Source: Chitinophagaceae bacterium
Lineage (GTDB): Bacteria; Bacteroidota; Bacteroidia; Chitinophagales; Chitinophagaceae
DNA length: 18,838 bases
Direction: 5' to 3'
NCBI GenBank assembly: GCA_016787105.1
Contig: JAEUVI010000450.1
Span: forward strand, 1 to 18,838
Part shown: in pieces, positions 1 to 7,175 of the stretch
Layout of the letters: each line of letters begins with the position of its first letter
How positions within the stretch are numbered: position 1 is the first letter of the stretch
Translations under genes and position numbers: made by a program
Notes under the pieces: model-generated
What the model was told of the DNA's origin: nothing
Databases searched by the model: none
What the model saw: the letters and a program-made list of their open reading frames with translations, nothing else

Positions 1-774
1 CAAGATGCAATTGTACAGATGAGGCCATATGCGAAAAAGCTGCAGGAAATGCTCAGCAACATTGTAAGTAATGCAGAAGGTGGTGCGGGTATGGCATTGG
101 CATCAGAAAGACCAATAGAAAAAGTATTGCTGATTGTAGTAACAAGCGATCGTGGATTAGCTGGTGCATATAATACCAACCTGGTAAAAACAACTAAGGC
201 CCTGATAGCAGAAAAATACAGCGAACAAAACAGGAAGGGAAATGTGATGATATGGAGTATTGGAAAAAAAGGATACGAGAATTTTATAAAAACCAATTAC
301 AAAGCGGACGCCACTTATAAAGATATTTTTCTGAACCTCACCTTTGAAGCAGTACAACAAGCTTCCGCCGCTGCGAGAAAAGCATTTGAAAATAAAGAAT
401 TTGATGTTGTTGAAATCGTGTACAGCGAATTTAAAAATGCAGCGACACAACGTTTTGTAGTGGAGCGTTTTTTACCGGTACCTAAAGTGGAAAAGAAAGA
501 CGGTGCTGCAAAAGCGGATTTTATTTTTGATCCTTCCAAAGAAGAACTGATTGCTGAATTGATGCCGAAGATTCTCAACACACAATTATATAAAGCAGTA
601 CTGGATGCAAATGCATCGGAGCATGGCGCCCGCATGACCGCGATGGACAAAGCCAGTGAGAATGCGAATGAAATGCTTCGGTCACTGAAAATTTCTTACA
701 ACCGCGCAAGGCAAGCGGCCATTACTACAGAGCTTACAGAAATTGTGAGCGGTGCGGCTGCATTGCAGGGATAA
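1..774 (+). CDS. atpG: F1Fo ATP synthase gamma subunit, 5'-truncated by window edge
   Basis: Central-stalk (rotor) subunit of F-type ATP synthase; it couples proton flow through Fo to catalysis in the alpha3-beta3 head at the cytoplasmic face of the inner membrane. The frame is open from base 1 (reading QDAIVQ before the first Met at 19), and the first visible residues correspond to the conserved MRPY..KL segment about 40 residues into a full-length gamma subunit, so the true start lies upstream and the Met at 19 is internal. Typical features are the LIVVTSDRGLAGAYNTNL segment (about residues 38-55 from base 19) and the conserved C-terminal helix around ARMTAMDKASENA and YNRARQAAITTELTEIVSGA. 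A Bacteroidota-type acidic/lysine insert (VEKKDGAAK) lies mid-protein. No other atp gene is visible; if the usual atpA-atpG order holds, this is the end of an operon. Confidence 0.97.
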   Translation, partial: QDAIVQMRPYAKKLQEMLSNIVSNAEGGAGMALASERPIEKVLLIVVTSDRGLAGAYNTNLVKTTKALIAEKYSEQNRKGNVMIWSIGKKGYENFIKTNYKADATYKDIFLNLTFEAVQQASAAARKAFENKEFDVVEIVYSEFKNAATQRFVVERFLPVPKVEKKDGAAKADFIFDPSKEELIAELMPKILNTQLYKAVLDANASEHGARMTAMDKASENANEMLRSLKISYNRARQAAITTELTEIVSGAAALQG

Positions 775-800
775 AAAACCTCCAAACCCCAAAAGGGGAA
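775..800. repeat. Short palindromic intergenic element, left copy
   Basis: Immediately after the atpG stop is a C/A-rich element centred on CCCCAAAAGGGG (787-798), preceded by CCTCCAAA. It is similar, in reverse orientation, to the element at 973-997. There is no T-run on the + strand after the stem, so it is not a convincing terminator for atpG. What is seen is the palindrome and the similarity; a role as a dispersed intergenic repeat is inferred. Confidence 0.45.
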
Positions 801-862
801 AATAGCAAATTCATTCCTTTAAACTTAATAACAGGAATGATAGTTGTATGTTGATAAGTGTG

Positions 863-894
863 TTTCAAACTTCAATTTCCTGATTGTACTTTCG
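863..894 (+). promoter_or_regulatory. Candidate promoter for scpB
   Basis: TACTTTCG at 887-894 matches seven of eight positions of the Bacteroidota -7 element (TANNTTTG), with TTTC at 863-866 twenty bases upstream in place of the usual -33 TTTG. The implied start site near 901 would give a leader of about 95 nt for scpB. Judged from the sequence only. Confidence 0.35.
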
Positions 895-972
895 TTCGGT
901 AGCGGTTATGCTATCGGATGCTGTTTTATTTTTTAATTGCCTGCTATAAAAAATTTGTATAGCAAGGCTCAA

Positions 973-997
973 AAGTCCCTTTAGGGATTTAGGGTTT
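973..997. repeat. Short palindromic intergenic element, right copy, abutting scpB start
   Basis: TCCCTTTAGGGA (976-987) is a 5-bp-arm palindrome followed by TTTAGGGTTT, which runs straight into the scpB ATG at 998. Its reverse complement resembles the element after atpG (775-800): both have an AAACC block, then a C-run, A-run and G-run. The two copies therefore flank the 170-bp spacer in opposite orientations. Because it ends at the start codon, a hairpin here could affect scpB translation; that is inference. Confidence 0.45.
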
Positions 998-1687
998 ATG
1001 GAAATTACTAACCTCATACCACATATCGAATCATTGATTTTCGCGGCAGATAAGCCTGTTACATCGCTGGAGATTACTGACTTGCTGAACAATGCGTTTG
1101 GTTTTATGGAAGATAAAATCACATTGGACCAGGTAGAATCTGCGCTGGAAGGAATCGTTGAGAAATACAATTCTGAGTTTTACCCGTTTCATGTACGCAT
1201 GAGCGGAGGTGGCTGGCAGTTTCTCACTAAAAAGGATTTTCATAAAACAGTAGCACAACTGAACGGTGAAAAATTCCTGAAGCGCCTTTCTGCGGCTTCA
1301 TTGGAAACACTTGCGATTATAGCCTATAAGCAACCGGTAACAAAAGGTGAAATAGAAGCTATACGTGGTGTGAGCTCCGATTATGCAGTTCAAAAATTAC
1401 TGGAAAAGGATTTGATTATTATCAGTGGCCGCAACGAAAAACTGCCTGGTCACCCTTTGGTATACTCCACTTCAAAGAATTTTATGGATTACTTTGGCAT
1501 TAACAACTCGGAAGATCTGCCGAAGATAAAAGAAGTATTGGCAGAGCAACTGGTGGAGCCAACGGTAATAAAAGATACGTTGCCTGAAGAAGAACTAAAG
1601 AGTGAAGGCACTGCTGAGGATGACGAGGCACTATTATCTGTAGCGGAGAACGGGGAACTTATTGATAATTCAGAAGAAGAGCAATAA
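998..1687 (+). CDS. scpB: Segregation and condensation protein B (SMC-Scp kleisin partner)
   Basis: ScpB dimerises and binds the kleisin ScpA in the Smc-ScpAB condensin, which compacts and segregates newly replicated origins on the nucleoid. The 229-residue protein shows the family layout: a first winged-helix region (about residues 1-85, with IESLIFAADKPVTSLEI) and a second (about 88-170) carrying the signature ASLETLAIIAYKQPVTKGEI, then IRGVSSDYAVQKLLEKDLI and GRNEKLPGHPLVYSTS. The C-terminal 50 residues are very acidic and low-complexity, a common variable tail in this family. The ATG at 998 is chosen because the conserved N-terminal motif follows directly. scpA is not adjacent. The gene ends 27 nt before a strong terminator, so it appears to be the last gene of its transcript. 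Confidence 0.95.
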   Translation: MEITNLIPHIESLIFAADKPVTSLEITDLLNNAFGFMEDKITLDQVESALEGIVEKYNSEFYPFHVRMSGGGWQFLTKKDFHKTVAQLNGEKFLKRLSAASLETLAIIAYKQPVTKGEIEAIRGVSSDYAVQKLLEKDLIIISGRNEKLPGHPLVYSTSKNFMDYFGINNSEDLPKIKEVLAEQLVEPTVIKDTLPEEELKSEGTAEDDEALLSVAENGELIDNSEEEQ

Positions 1688-1714
1688 CAATTAATTTTAA
1701 GAAACTCTGTATAC

Positions 1715-1753
1715 AGGCGTATCACCTTTTGGAACGGTGATACGCCTTTTTTA
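1715..1753 (+). terminator. Rho-independent terminator after scpB
   Basis: A perfect 12-bp stem, AGGCGTATCACC (1715-1726) with GGTGATACGCCT (1736-1747), encloses a 9-nt loop and is followed by a run of T (1748-1752). It is the strongest hairpin seen in the window. The next promoter appears to overlap it. Confidence 0.9.
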
Positions 1754-1759
1754 TCTTCG
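1727..1759 (+). promoter_or_regulatory. Candidate lysA promoter overlapping the scpB terminator
   Basis: TATCTTCG (1752-1759) fits the Bacteroidota -7 consensus TANNTTTG at seven of eight positions, and TTTTGG (1727-1732) lies at about the right distance for the -33 element. The -33 box would be in the loop of the scpB terminator and the -7 box in its T-tract. The implied start site lies at or just before the lysA ATG (1766), giving a very short or absent leader. Confidence 0.55.
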
Positions 1760-1765
1760 CTCACT

Positions 1766-2980
1766 ATGCCGGAAAAATTATCACAGGAACAATTATTGGA
1801 AATAGCAAAGGAGTTTGGTACGCCAGTATATGTATATCACGCGGAAAAAATAAAAGAACAGTACGAAAAACTGACCGAATCGTTTAAGAATACAAACACT
1901 GTTTTCTTTTATGCCTGCAAAGCACTTACAAACATTAATATACTGAAATATATCAGGTCACTTGGATGTAATGTAGACTGTAGCTCAATCAACGAGGTAA
2001 GATTGGCATTACATGCAGGCTTTTCGCCTGGCAATATTTTATATACCTCCAATGGCATAGCCTTCGATGAAATAGAGGAAGCAAAGGAACTTGGAGTTAT
2101 CATTAATATTGATAGCCTTTCCAATTTGAAAAAATTCGGGCAAAAGTTCGGTCATAGCTACCCGGTAGGTATTCGCCTTCGGCCGAATATTATGGCCGGG
2201 GGCAACCTGAAAATTTCTACCGGGCATGATAAAAGTAAGTTTGGAATACCGGTAGAGCAGATTGATGAGATCCTTGCGGTGGTAAATAAATACAATCTTC
2301 ATATTAAGGATTTACACATTCATACCGGCAGTGAAATTAAAGATGTGGATGTTTTTCTTCGTGGCATAGAAGTGTTGTTTCAGATTGTTCCTCATTTTCC
2401 TGATCTTGAATTTATTGATTTGGGCGGCGGATTTAAGGTGCCTTATATAGAAGGAGATAGCGAGACGAATATGCCATTACTTGCAGAAAAGGTTAAAGAA
2501 GATTTTGATCGCCACGCGGAAACAAAAGGGAAAAACTTTCAGATATGGTTTGAGCCTGGAAAATTTATAGTAAGCGAATGCGGTTATCTTATTTCGCAGG
2601 TAAATGTGATGAAGGAAACCGGCAATACTGTATTTGCAGGTATTAACAGTGGGTTTAATCACCTGATACGTCCCATGTTTTACGATGCTTATCACCGAAT
2701 CGAAAATATCAGCAATCCCGGAGGCGCGGAAAAGATTTATACAATAACCGGCAATATCTGCGAAACTGACACATTCGCCAGTGATCGTAAAGTGGCGGAG
2801 ATAAGAGAAGGCGATTATCTTGTTTTTTACAATGCCGGCGCTTATGGTTTTGAAATGTCTTCTAATTTTAATTCCCGCTACAAGCCTGCTGAAGTACTCG
2901 TGAAAGATGGAAAAGCTCAACTCATTCGCAGAAGAGATGTGTTTGAAGATCTTTTAAAAAACCAGCTTGAGATTATTTAG
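1766..2980 (+). CDS. lysA: Diaminopimelate decarboxylase
   Basis: PLP-dependent fold-type III decarboxylase converting meso-2,6-diaminopimelate to L-lysine and CO2, the last step of lysine synthesis in the cytoplasm. In the 404-residue product, Lys52 in FFYACKALTN is the PLP Schiff-base lysine. HIHTGSEI (about 184-191) and the Gly-rich LGGGFKVPY (219-227) bind cofactor and phosphate. EPGK is at 263-266. The CET motif (332-334) supplies the active-site Cys from the partner subunit, and AGAYGFEMSSNFNSR (357-371) is the conserved C-terminal substrate/PLP region. Length and motif order are normal for LysA. Related alanine racemase-fold decarboxylases (ornithine/arginine, carboxynorspermidine) are less likely given the CET and GAYG..M..NFNSR signatures. 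The gene is monocistronic by its flanks: a terminator before it and 174 nt before the next gene. Confidence 0.93.
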   Translation: MPEKLSQEQLLEIAKEFGTPVYVYHAEKIKEQYEKLTESFKNTNTVFFYACKALTNINILKYIRSLGCNVDCSSINEVRLALHAGFSPGNILYTSNGIAFDEIEEAKELGVIINIDSLSNLKKFGQKFGHSYPVGIRLRPNIMAGGNLKISTGHDKSKFGIPVEQIDEILAVVNKYNLHIKDLHIHTGSEIKDVDVFLRGIEVLFQIVPHFPDLEFIDLGGGFKVPYIEGDSETNMPLLAEKVKEDFDRHAETKGKNFQIWFEPGKFIVSECGYLISQVNVMKETGNTVFAGINSGFNHLIRPMFYDAYHRIENISNPGGAEKIYTITGNICETDTFASDRKVAEIREGDYLVFYNAGAYGFEMSSNFNSRYKPAEVLVKDGKAQLIRRRDVFEDLLKNQLEII

Positions 2981-3042
2981 AATGTATATTTCCAGGTGAT
3001 AGATAGCCCGTTTTTTAGCATATAATCTTTAAGTGCATATTA

Positions 3043-3078
3043 TTTATTTCAAAAATGCAACGAATCCTCTGAAATAAA
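3043..3078. repeat. 9-bp inverted repeat between lysA and the peptidase gene
   Basis: TTTATTTCA (3043-3051) and TGAAATAAA (3070-3078) are perfect inverted copies separated by 18 nt. The arms are A/T-rich and the spacer long, so it may be either a weak terminator for lysA (a T-rich stretch, TCTCTTTTATTG, follows) or an operator for the gene starting at 3155. Nothing in the sequence decides between these. Confidence 0.35.
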
Positions 3079-3154
3079 GTCTCTTTTATTGTTTCATGCT
3101 ATCTTCCTATATTTAGTATGATCATTTATCTATTACAAAATAAAATTTTTTTCT

Positions 3155-4765
3155 ATGCCAATAAGAATGACAGATGATCCGCAAGAACAAGATCAGTACA
3201 ACGATGATCAGGGCGGTGGCGGTGGTGGCCGTTCAAATTTTCCGGGAGGCGGCGGTGGTGGCGGGCTTCTTTCGTTATTACCACTTCTGTTCAGCTTATT
3301 TAGAGGAAAAGGTATTATAGTCTTACTTCTTCTTGCTGTTGGCGCTTATTTCTTTTTAGGTAAAAGCGGCGGATGCAATATGACTGATGTTGCAAAACTC
3401 GCTACAGGTGGCTTTCTCGATCCGGAGCAATTTAAGAAAGCAGAAATATATGAACCTGTTTCAACGGATGATCCGAAAAATCCTCCTCTTCCTGAAGCTG
3501 TCAACCTGCAAAGGTTTGCTCCTGCTGTCGGCAATCAGGGCCAGCAGGGAAGTTGTGTAGCCTGGAGCAGTGCTTATGCGGCAAGATCAATTCTTGAATC
3601 AGCACGTACCGGAGTTCAGGGTGATCAGGTGAAATTTAGCCCTGCATTTTTATACAATCAAATAGGATTGGATGGTTGCCAGGGATCATATATTATACGT
3701 GCAATGGAATTTATGACCAATAAGGGTTCAGTTCCTTACGACCAGTTTCAGTATACCGATCAGGATTGCTCACGCCAACCCAGCGGCAATCTGCAACAGT
3801 TGGCCCAGCAATACAAGATGCGTGGTTTTAATCGTCTTACAGATGGCGATAACACGGAAGTGCTGGATTTATACGCAATCAAACAGCACCTGGCGCAAGG
3901 TGCACCGGTTGTAATAGGTATGATGGTAGGGCAAAGTTTTATGCAGGGTATGATCGGGCAAGATGTATGGCAACCTGAATCCGGAGATCGCGGCATGATG
4001 GGCTTTGGCGGTCATGCAATGTGCGTAGTAGGCTATGATGATAAAAAATATGGTGGATCATTTCTGCTAATGAATAGCTGGGGCCCAGAGTGGGGCAATA
4101 ATGGTTTTGGTTGGGTTCGCTACGGCGATTTTAAGTATTATGTACGGGAAGCTTATGGTGTAGACCCGATGCAAAAAGTAGGTGCTGCGGCAAATGTTCC
4201 GCTCGCTTGTGAAATAGGCTTGATGCAGGTGGAGTTTGATGGAAAGAAAACCGTTCCTAAAAATAATATACCACTGCGGTTTTCAAGTGGTAATCGTTTT
4301 GAAACTACTTCGCCTGTACGCATCGGCAGTAAATTTAAAATTGAAATAAAAAATAGTACTGAATGCTATATCTATGTTTTTGGTAAGGAAACAGACGGCA
4401 CTACTTATACACTGTTCCCTTATCCTACAAAAGAAGACCCGACAAAAACAAGATATTCTTCATTTTGCGGTATTACCGGTTATCGTCTTTTTCCAAAAGA
4501 TAAAAGTATGACGCCAGACAGTATCGGTAGAAGAGATGAAATAGCAGTCGTAGTAAGTAAAGAAGAACTGGATTGGAATACAATGAACAAACAATTAAGC
4601 CAAAACCCGCAAACCGACTTATCAGCGCGATTAAATGCTGCGCTCGGTAGCAAAGCAATCCGTAATGTTCGGTTTCAAAGTTCAGGAAAAGGTATGATGC
4701 AGTTCCAGGTAGACAATGATAATGGCCAGGCGGTTGGTACAGTAGTTTCGATAGATAAACAATAA
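3155..4765 (+). CDS. Membrane-anchored C1 (papain-family) cysteine peptidase with C-terminal DUF4384-like domain
   Basis: The 536-residue protein has four parts. Residues 1-37 are an acidic/Gln segment with two Gly tracts (19-25 and 31-37). Residues about 38-69 are hydrophobic (LLSLLPLLFSLF, then GIIVLLLLAVGAYFFLG), consistent with one or two membrane passes or an uncleaved anchor. Residues about 115-335 are a papain-fold domain with the full catalytic set: Gln128 and Cys134 in NQGQQGSCVAW, His287 in GFGGHAMCVVGY, and Asn307 in LMNSWGPEWG. Residues about 385-505 resemble DUF4384, with IEIKNSTECYIYVFG and TLFPYP, seen fused to caspase- and papain-like domains. No papain-type inhibitory propeptide is recognisable. 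Substrate is unknown. Met5 (3167) is a possible alternative start. The next gene begins 21 nt downstream, so co-transcription is likely. Confidence 0.88.
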   Translation: MPIRMTDDPQEQDQYNDDQGGGGGGRSNFPGGGGGGGLLSLLPLLFSLFRGKGIIVLLLLAVGAYFFLGKSGGCNMTDVAKLATGGFLDPEQFKKAEIYEPVSTDDPKNPPLPEAVNLQRFAPAVGNQGQQGSCVAWSSAYAARSILESARTGVQGDQVKFSPAFLYNQIGLDGCQGSYIIRAMEFMTNKGSVPYDQFQYTDQDCSRQPSGNLQQLAQQYKMRGFNRLTDGDNTEVLDLYAIKQHLAQGAPVVIGMMVGQSFMQGMIGQDVWQPESGDRGMMGFGGHAMCVVGYDDKKYGGSFLLMNSWGPEWGNNGFGWVRYGDFKYYVREAYGVDPMQKVGAAANVPLACEIGLMQVEFDGKKTVPKNNIPLRFSSGNRFETTSPVRIGSKFKIEIKNSTECYIYVFGKETDGTTYTLFPYPTKEDPTKTRYSSFCGITGYRLFPKDKSMTPDSIGRRDEIAVVVSKEELDWNTMNKQLSQNPQTDLSARLNAALGSKAIRNVRFQSSGKGMMQFQVDNDNGQAVGTVVSIDKQ

Positions 4766-4786
4766 CTGGTTCATAAAAAAATATGA

Positions 4787-5275
4787 ATGCAATCTGATGT
4801 TACTGCTTTTATAAAACTCATGAAGCATCCTGTTAAATTCAGGTTGTTTCTTTTTGCAAAGTTGCCCAGTGCATATTTTGCAGGAGTTCGTCTCAGGCAA
4901 ATAACAGAAGAAAATTGTAAGGTTTCAGTTCCTTTTAAATGGTTTTCCCAAAATCCTTTTCGGTCTACATATTTTGCTTGCCTGAGTATGGCAGCGGAAA
5001 TGAGTACCGGTGCATTGTCCATGGCATATGTATATAAACTGCAGCCTGCCGTCTCAATGCTTGTTGTAAAAACAGAAGCTGAATATTTTAAAAAGGCGAT
5101 AGGCAGAACAACTTTTACCTGTAACGATGGAATGGCAATTAAAGAAACAATTCAAAAAGCGATTGTTACAACAGAAGGGCAAACATTTAAAGCCACTTCT
5201 GAAGGAATGAATGAAGCTGGCGAACTAATTGCGCGGTTTTTCATAACATGGTCTTTCAAAGTGAAGAAAAATTAA
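4787..5275 (+). CDS. DUF4442 hotdog-fold thioesterase-like protein
   Basis: A 162-residue single-domain protein. The segment NPFRSTYFACLSMAAEMSTG (about 56-75) corresponds to the central helix and following loop of the hotdog fold as seen in DUF4442 proteins, which are related to PaaI/YiiD-type acyl-CoA thioesterases. Beta strands before it (CKVSVPFKW) and after it (VSMLVVKTEAEYFKKAIGRTTFTC) fit the fold. No catalytic residue can be assigned with confidence, and the acyl substrate is unknown. An overlapping ATG at 4783 hits a stop after four codons, so 4787 is the start. It lies 21 nt after the peptidase and 29 nt before the next gene, suggesting a three-gene transcript, though the products share no evident pathway. 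Confidence 0.75.
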   Translation: MQSDVTAFIKLMKHPVKFRLFLFAKLPSAYFAGVRLRQITEENCKVSVPFKWFSQNPFRSTYFACLSMAAEMSTGALSMAYVYKLQPAVSMLVVKTEAEYFKKAIGRTTFTCNDGMAIKETIQKAIVTTEGQTFKATSEGMNEAGELIARFFITWSFKVKKN

Positions 5276-5304
5276 TCAGTTCAATAATCTTTTAACCGAC
5301 AGAT

Positions 5305-6708
5305 ATGAAAATAGCATTTCACGGAGCAGCACGGACAGTAACAGGGTCCAAACATTTACTGACATTAAAGAACGGTAAAAGAGTATTACTTGACTGTGGC
5401 ATGTTCCAGGGCATGGGAAAGGAAACAGATTCGTTGAATCGAGAGTTTGGTTTTGATTCAGAAAGTGTGGATGTAATGATCCTGTCGCATGCACATATTG
5501 ATCATTCAGGACTTATTCCCAAATTGTATAAAGAAGGTTTTCGGGGGCGCATTTTCTGTACGCCAGCTACAAGAGAACTTACGGGTATTTTATTAGAAGA
5601 TTCTGCGGAGATACAGGAAGACGATGCGAAGTTTAGTAACAAAAGGAGAGCGACCGAAGGATTGCCTTATATTCAACCGTTGTATAGTATTGATGATGCA
5701 AAGAACTGCATGGATCAGTTTGTTGAAGTAGAATATGGTCAATGGTTTGATGTAACAGATGGCGTAACAGCGATGTTTACAGATGCCGGGCATATTATTG
5801 GCAGCGCTTGTGTTAACTTGAGAATAATGGAGGATGGTCGGCTAAAGACACTTACATTCAGCGGAGATGTTGGCAGGTATCGCGATGTAATTTTAAAATC
5901 TCCGCAGGACTTTCCGCAGGCTGATTATATTTTAATTGAGTCTACATACGGAAACAGCTTGCATGAAATGAGTGTAACAACACCTGAGATGCTGCTTGAA
6001 TGGATAAAAAAAGCGTGTTTGCAGAAAAAGGGAAAGTTAATAATGCCGGCTTTTAGTGTGGGTAGGACGCAGGAAATATTATTTGCATTGAATCAATTAG
6101 AGAATGAAAACCTTTTACCCTCTCTTGATTATTTTGTTGACAGTCCTTTAAGTATTGAAGCAACAGAGGTGATAAAAAAATATTCCCGCTATTTTAATAA
6201 AACCATTCAAAAGATTTTACAAACGGATAAAGATCCATTTATGTTTAATGGATTAAAGTATATTAAAACAGTTGAACAATCCAAGTTGCTTAACTATCGG
6301 AATGAGCCATGTGTTATTATTTCTGCAAGTGGTATGGCAGATGCCGGAAGGGTGAAACATCATATCAGTAATAATATTGAAAACAGCAAAAACACTATTT
6401 TAATGACTGGCTATTGTGAGCCAAATTCATTGGGAGGAAGATTATTGTCCGGCGCTAAAGAGGTTTCTATATTTGGTGTGAAACATGAAGTAAATGCAGA
6501 GATTGGTGCTATCCGGAGTATGAGTGCGCATGGTGATTACGAAGATCTTTCACAATGGTTGGCACACCAGGATCCCAGGCAGGTAAAGAAATTGTTCCTC
6601 GTGCATGGTGAATATGACGTGCAACTGGATTTTAAAAAACGTTTATCGAAAAAAGACTTCTTTGATATTGAAATACCTGAACGTCACTATGAAGTAGGAT
6701 TACCGTAA
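5305..6708 (+). CDS. MBL-fold/beta-CASP metallo-hydrolase (RNase J/CPSF-73-like, predicted RNA-processing exonuclease)
   Basis: A 467-residue Zn-dependent nuclease-like protein of the YSH1/CPSF73 group. The metallo-beta-lactamase part carries the metal motif HAHIDH (His62, His64, Asp66, His67), His163 in DAGHIIGSA and Asp188 in FSGDVG. The inserted beta-CASP domain begins near ESTYGN (212-217) and includes KLIMPAFSVGRTQE and DSPLSIEAT. The RNA-specificity C-terminal part has SASGMADAGRVKHH (340-353), SAHGD (407-411) and VHGE (433-436), which supply the remaining metal and substrate His residues. All expected ligands are present, so it should be active. The family acts on RNA in the cytoplasm, but the specific substrate here is unknown. 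There is no KH domain and the length is below that of RNase J, so it is the shorter YSH1-like form. It is probably the third gene of the 3155-6708 operon. Confidence 0.9.
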   Translation: MKIAFHGAARTVTGSKHLLTLKNGKRVLLDCGMFQGMGKETDSLNREFGFDSESVDVMILSHAHIDHSGLIPKLYKEGFRGRIFCTPATRELTGILLEDSAEIQEDDAKFSNKRRATEGLPYIQPLYSIDDAKNCMDQFVEVEYGQWFDVTDGVTAMFTDAGHIIGSACVNLRIMEDGRLKTLTFSGDVGRYRDVILKSPQDFPQADYILIESTYGNSLHEMSVTTPEMLLEWIKKACLQKKGKLIMPAFSVGRTQEILFALNQLENENLLPSLDYFVDSPLSIEATEVIKKYSRYFNKTIQKILQTDKDPFMFNGLKYIKTVEQSKLLNYRNEPCVIISASGMADAGRVKHHISNNIENSKNTILMTGYCEPNSLGGRLLSGAKEVSIFGVKHEVNAEIGAIRSMSAHGDYEDLSQWLAHQDPRQVKKLFLVHGEYDVQLDFKKRLSKKDFFDIEIPERHYEVGLP

Positions 6709-6722
6709 GACACTGCATGCGT

Positions 6723-6760
6723 AAAAAAAACCGCCCTCACAGGCGGTCTTTTGAAATCTT
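6723..6760. terminator. Bidirectional hairpin terminator at the start of the repeat region
   Basis: ACCGCC (6730-6735) pairs with GGCGGT (6742-6747) around a 6-nt loop. On the + strand it is followed by CTTTTG and then a long T-run near 6758-6768, serving the metallo-hydrolase operon. On the minus strand the stem is followed at once by a run of T (complement of the A-run 6723-6729), which is the better intrinsic terminator. It would end any transcript crossing the repeat array from the right. Confidence 0.75.
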
Positions 6761-6780
6761 TTTTTTTGACAAGGAGTAAA

Positions 6781-7104
6781 TCTTTTCAATAGGCTTAGAA
6801 CTTTTTAAATTAAAGATTTAGTTTTCAAATACAGATTTTTGTTTTTTCAGGATAAAAGATTTTGTTGGTTTTTCAAACGGATAATTGTGGTGGTTTTCTA
6901 GAACAAAGGATTTGGCTTTTTCAAGGTTATGGGTATCATTCTTCATAGATACTGGATAGCTGGCTTTTTCAGGGTATAGATTTTAAGGTTTTTAAGAACA
7001 TAAGATATTGTGGTTTTTCTGTCGATATGGATTGGTTCTTCAAAAATATTGAACTGGCTTTTCGGATATTAGTTGGTTCTTCAGGTATTGGTATTCAAGG
7101 ATTA
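6781..7104. repeat. Degenerate tandem array of about 14 units, 19-26 nt each
   Basis: Part of a 536-nt gene-free stretch (6709-7244). Read on the + strand, a TGGYTTTTTC-type core recurs with its C (or an A in its place) at about 6787, 6807, 6826, 6848, 6874, 6898, 6922, 6944, 6970, 6994, 7019, 7041, 7063 and 7082, i.e. steps of 19-26 nt. GGAT follows in many units (6850, 6879, 6908, 6954, 7029, 7064, 7099). On the minus strand the units start GAAAAACCA, with variants GAAGAACCA and GAAAAGCCA. C is very scarce on the + strand. Steps are not multiples of three and no open frame of note crosses it, so it is not a coding repeat. More decayed copies (GGCTTTTTACGGAT near 7222) may reach to 7245. Confidence 0.75.
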
Positions 7105-7144
7105 GATATCGTCTCTTTTTATTTGTTCGTTTCGCTTAACAATA

Positions 7145-7175
7145 CAAAGATGGATCAGAAAGGCGGCAGATGAAA
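7145..7175 (-). promoter_or_regulatory. Possible minus-strand promoter reading into the repeat array
   Basis: On the minus strand CATCTTTG (7152-7145) matches the TANNTTTG element except at the first base, and TTTC (7175-7172) lies 19 nt upstream in the place of TTTG. Start of transcription would be near 7138, and the next minus-strand terminator ends near 6723, predicting an RNA of about 415 nt made up almost wholly of the repeat units. With two mismatches it is a weak candidate. Confidence 0.25.

Noticed and set aside
2477..2920. 147-codon open frame on the minus strand inside lysA
   Set aside because: It is opposite the conserved EPGK, CET and GAYG motifs of lysA and shows no family resemblance; an antisense shadow.
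6781..7104. CRISPR array
   Set aside because: The units are degenerate, vary from 19 to 26 nt, and have no alternation of constant repeat and unique spacer; no cas gene is near.
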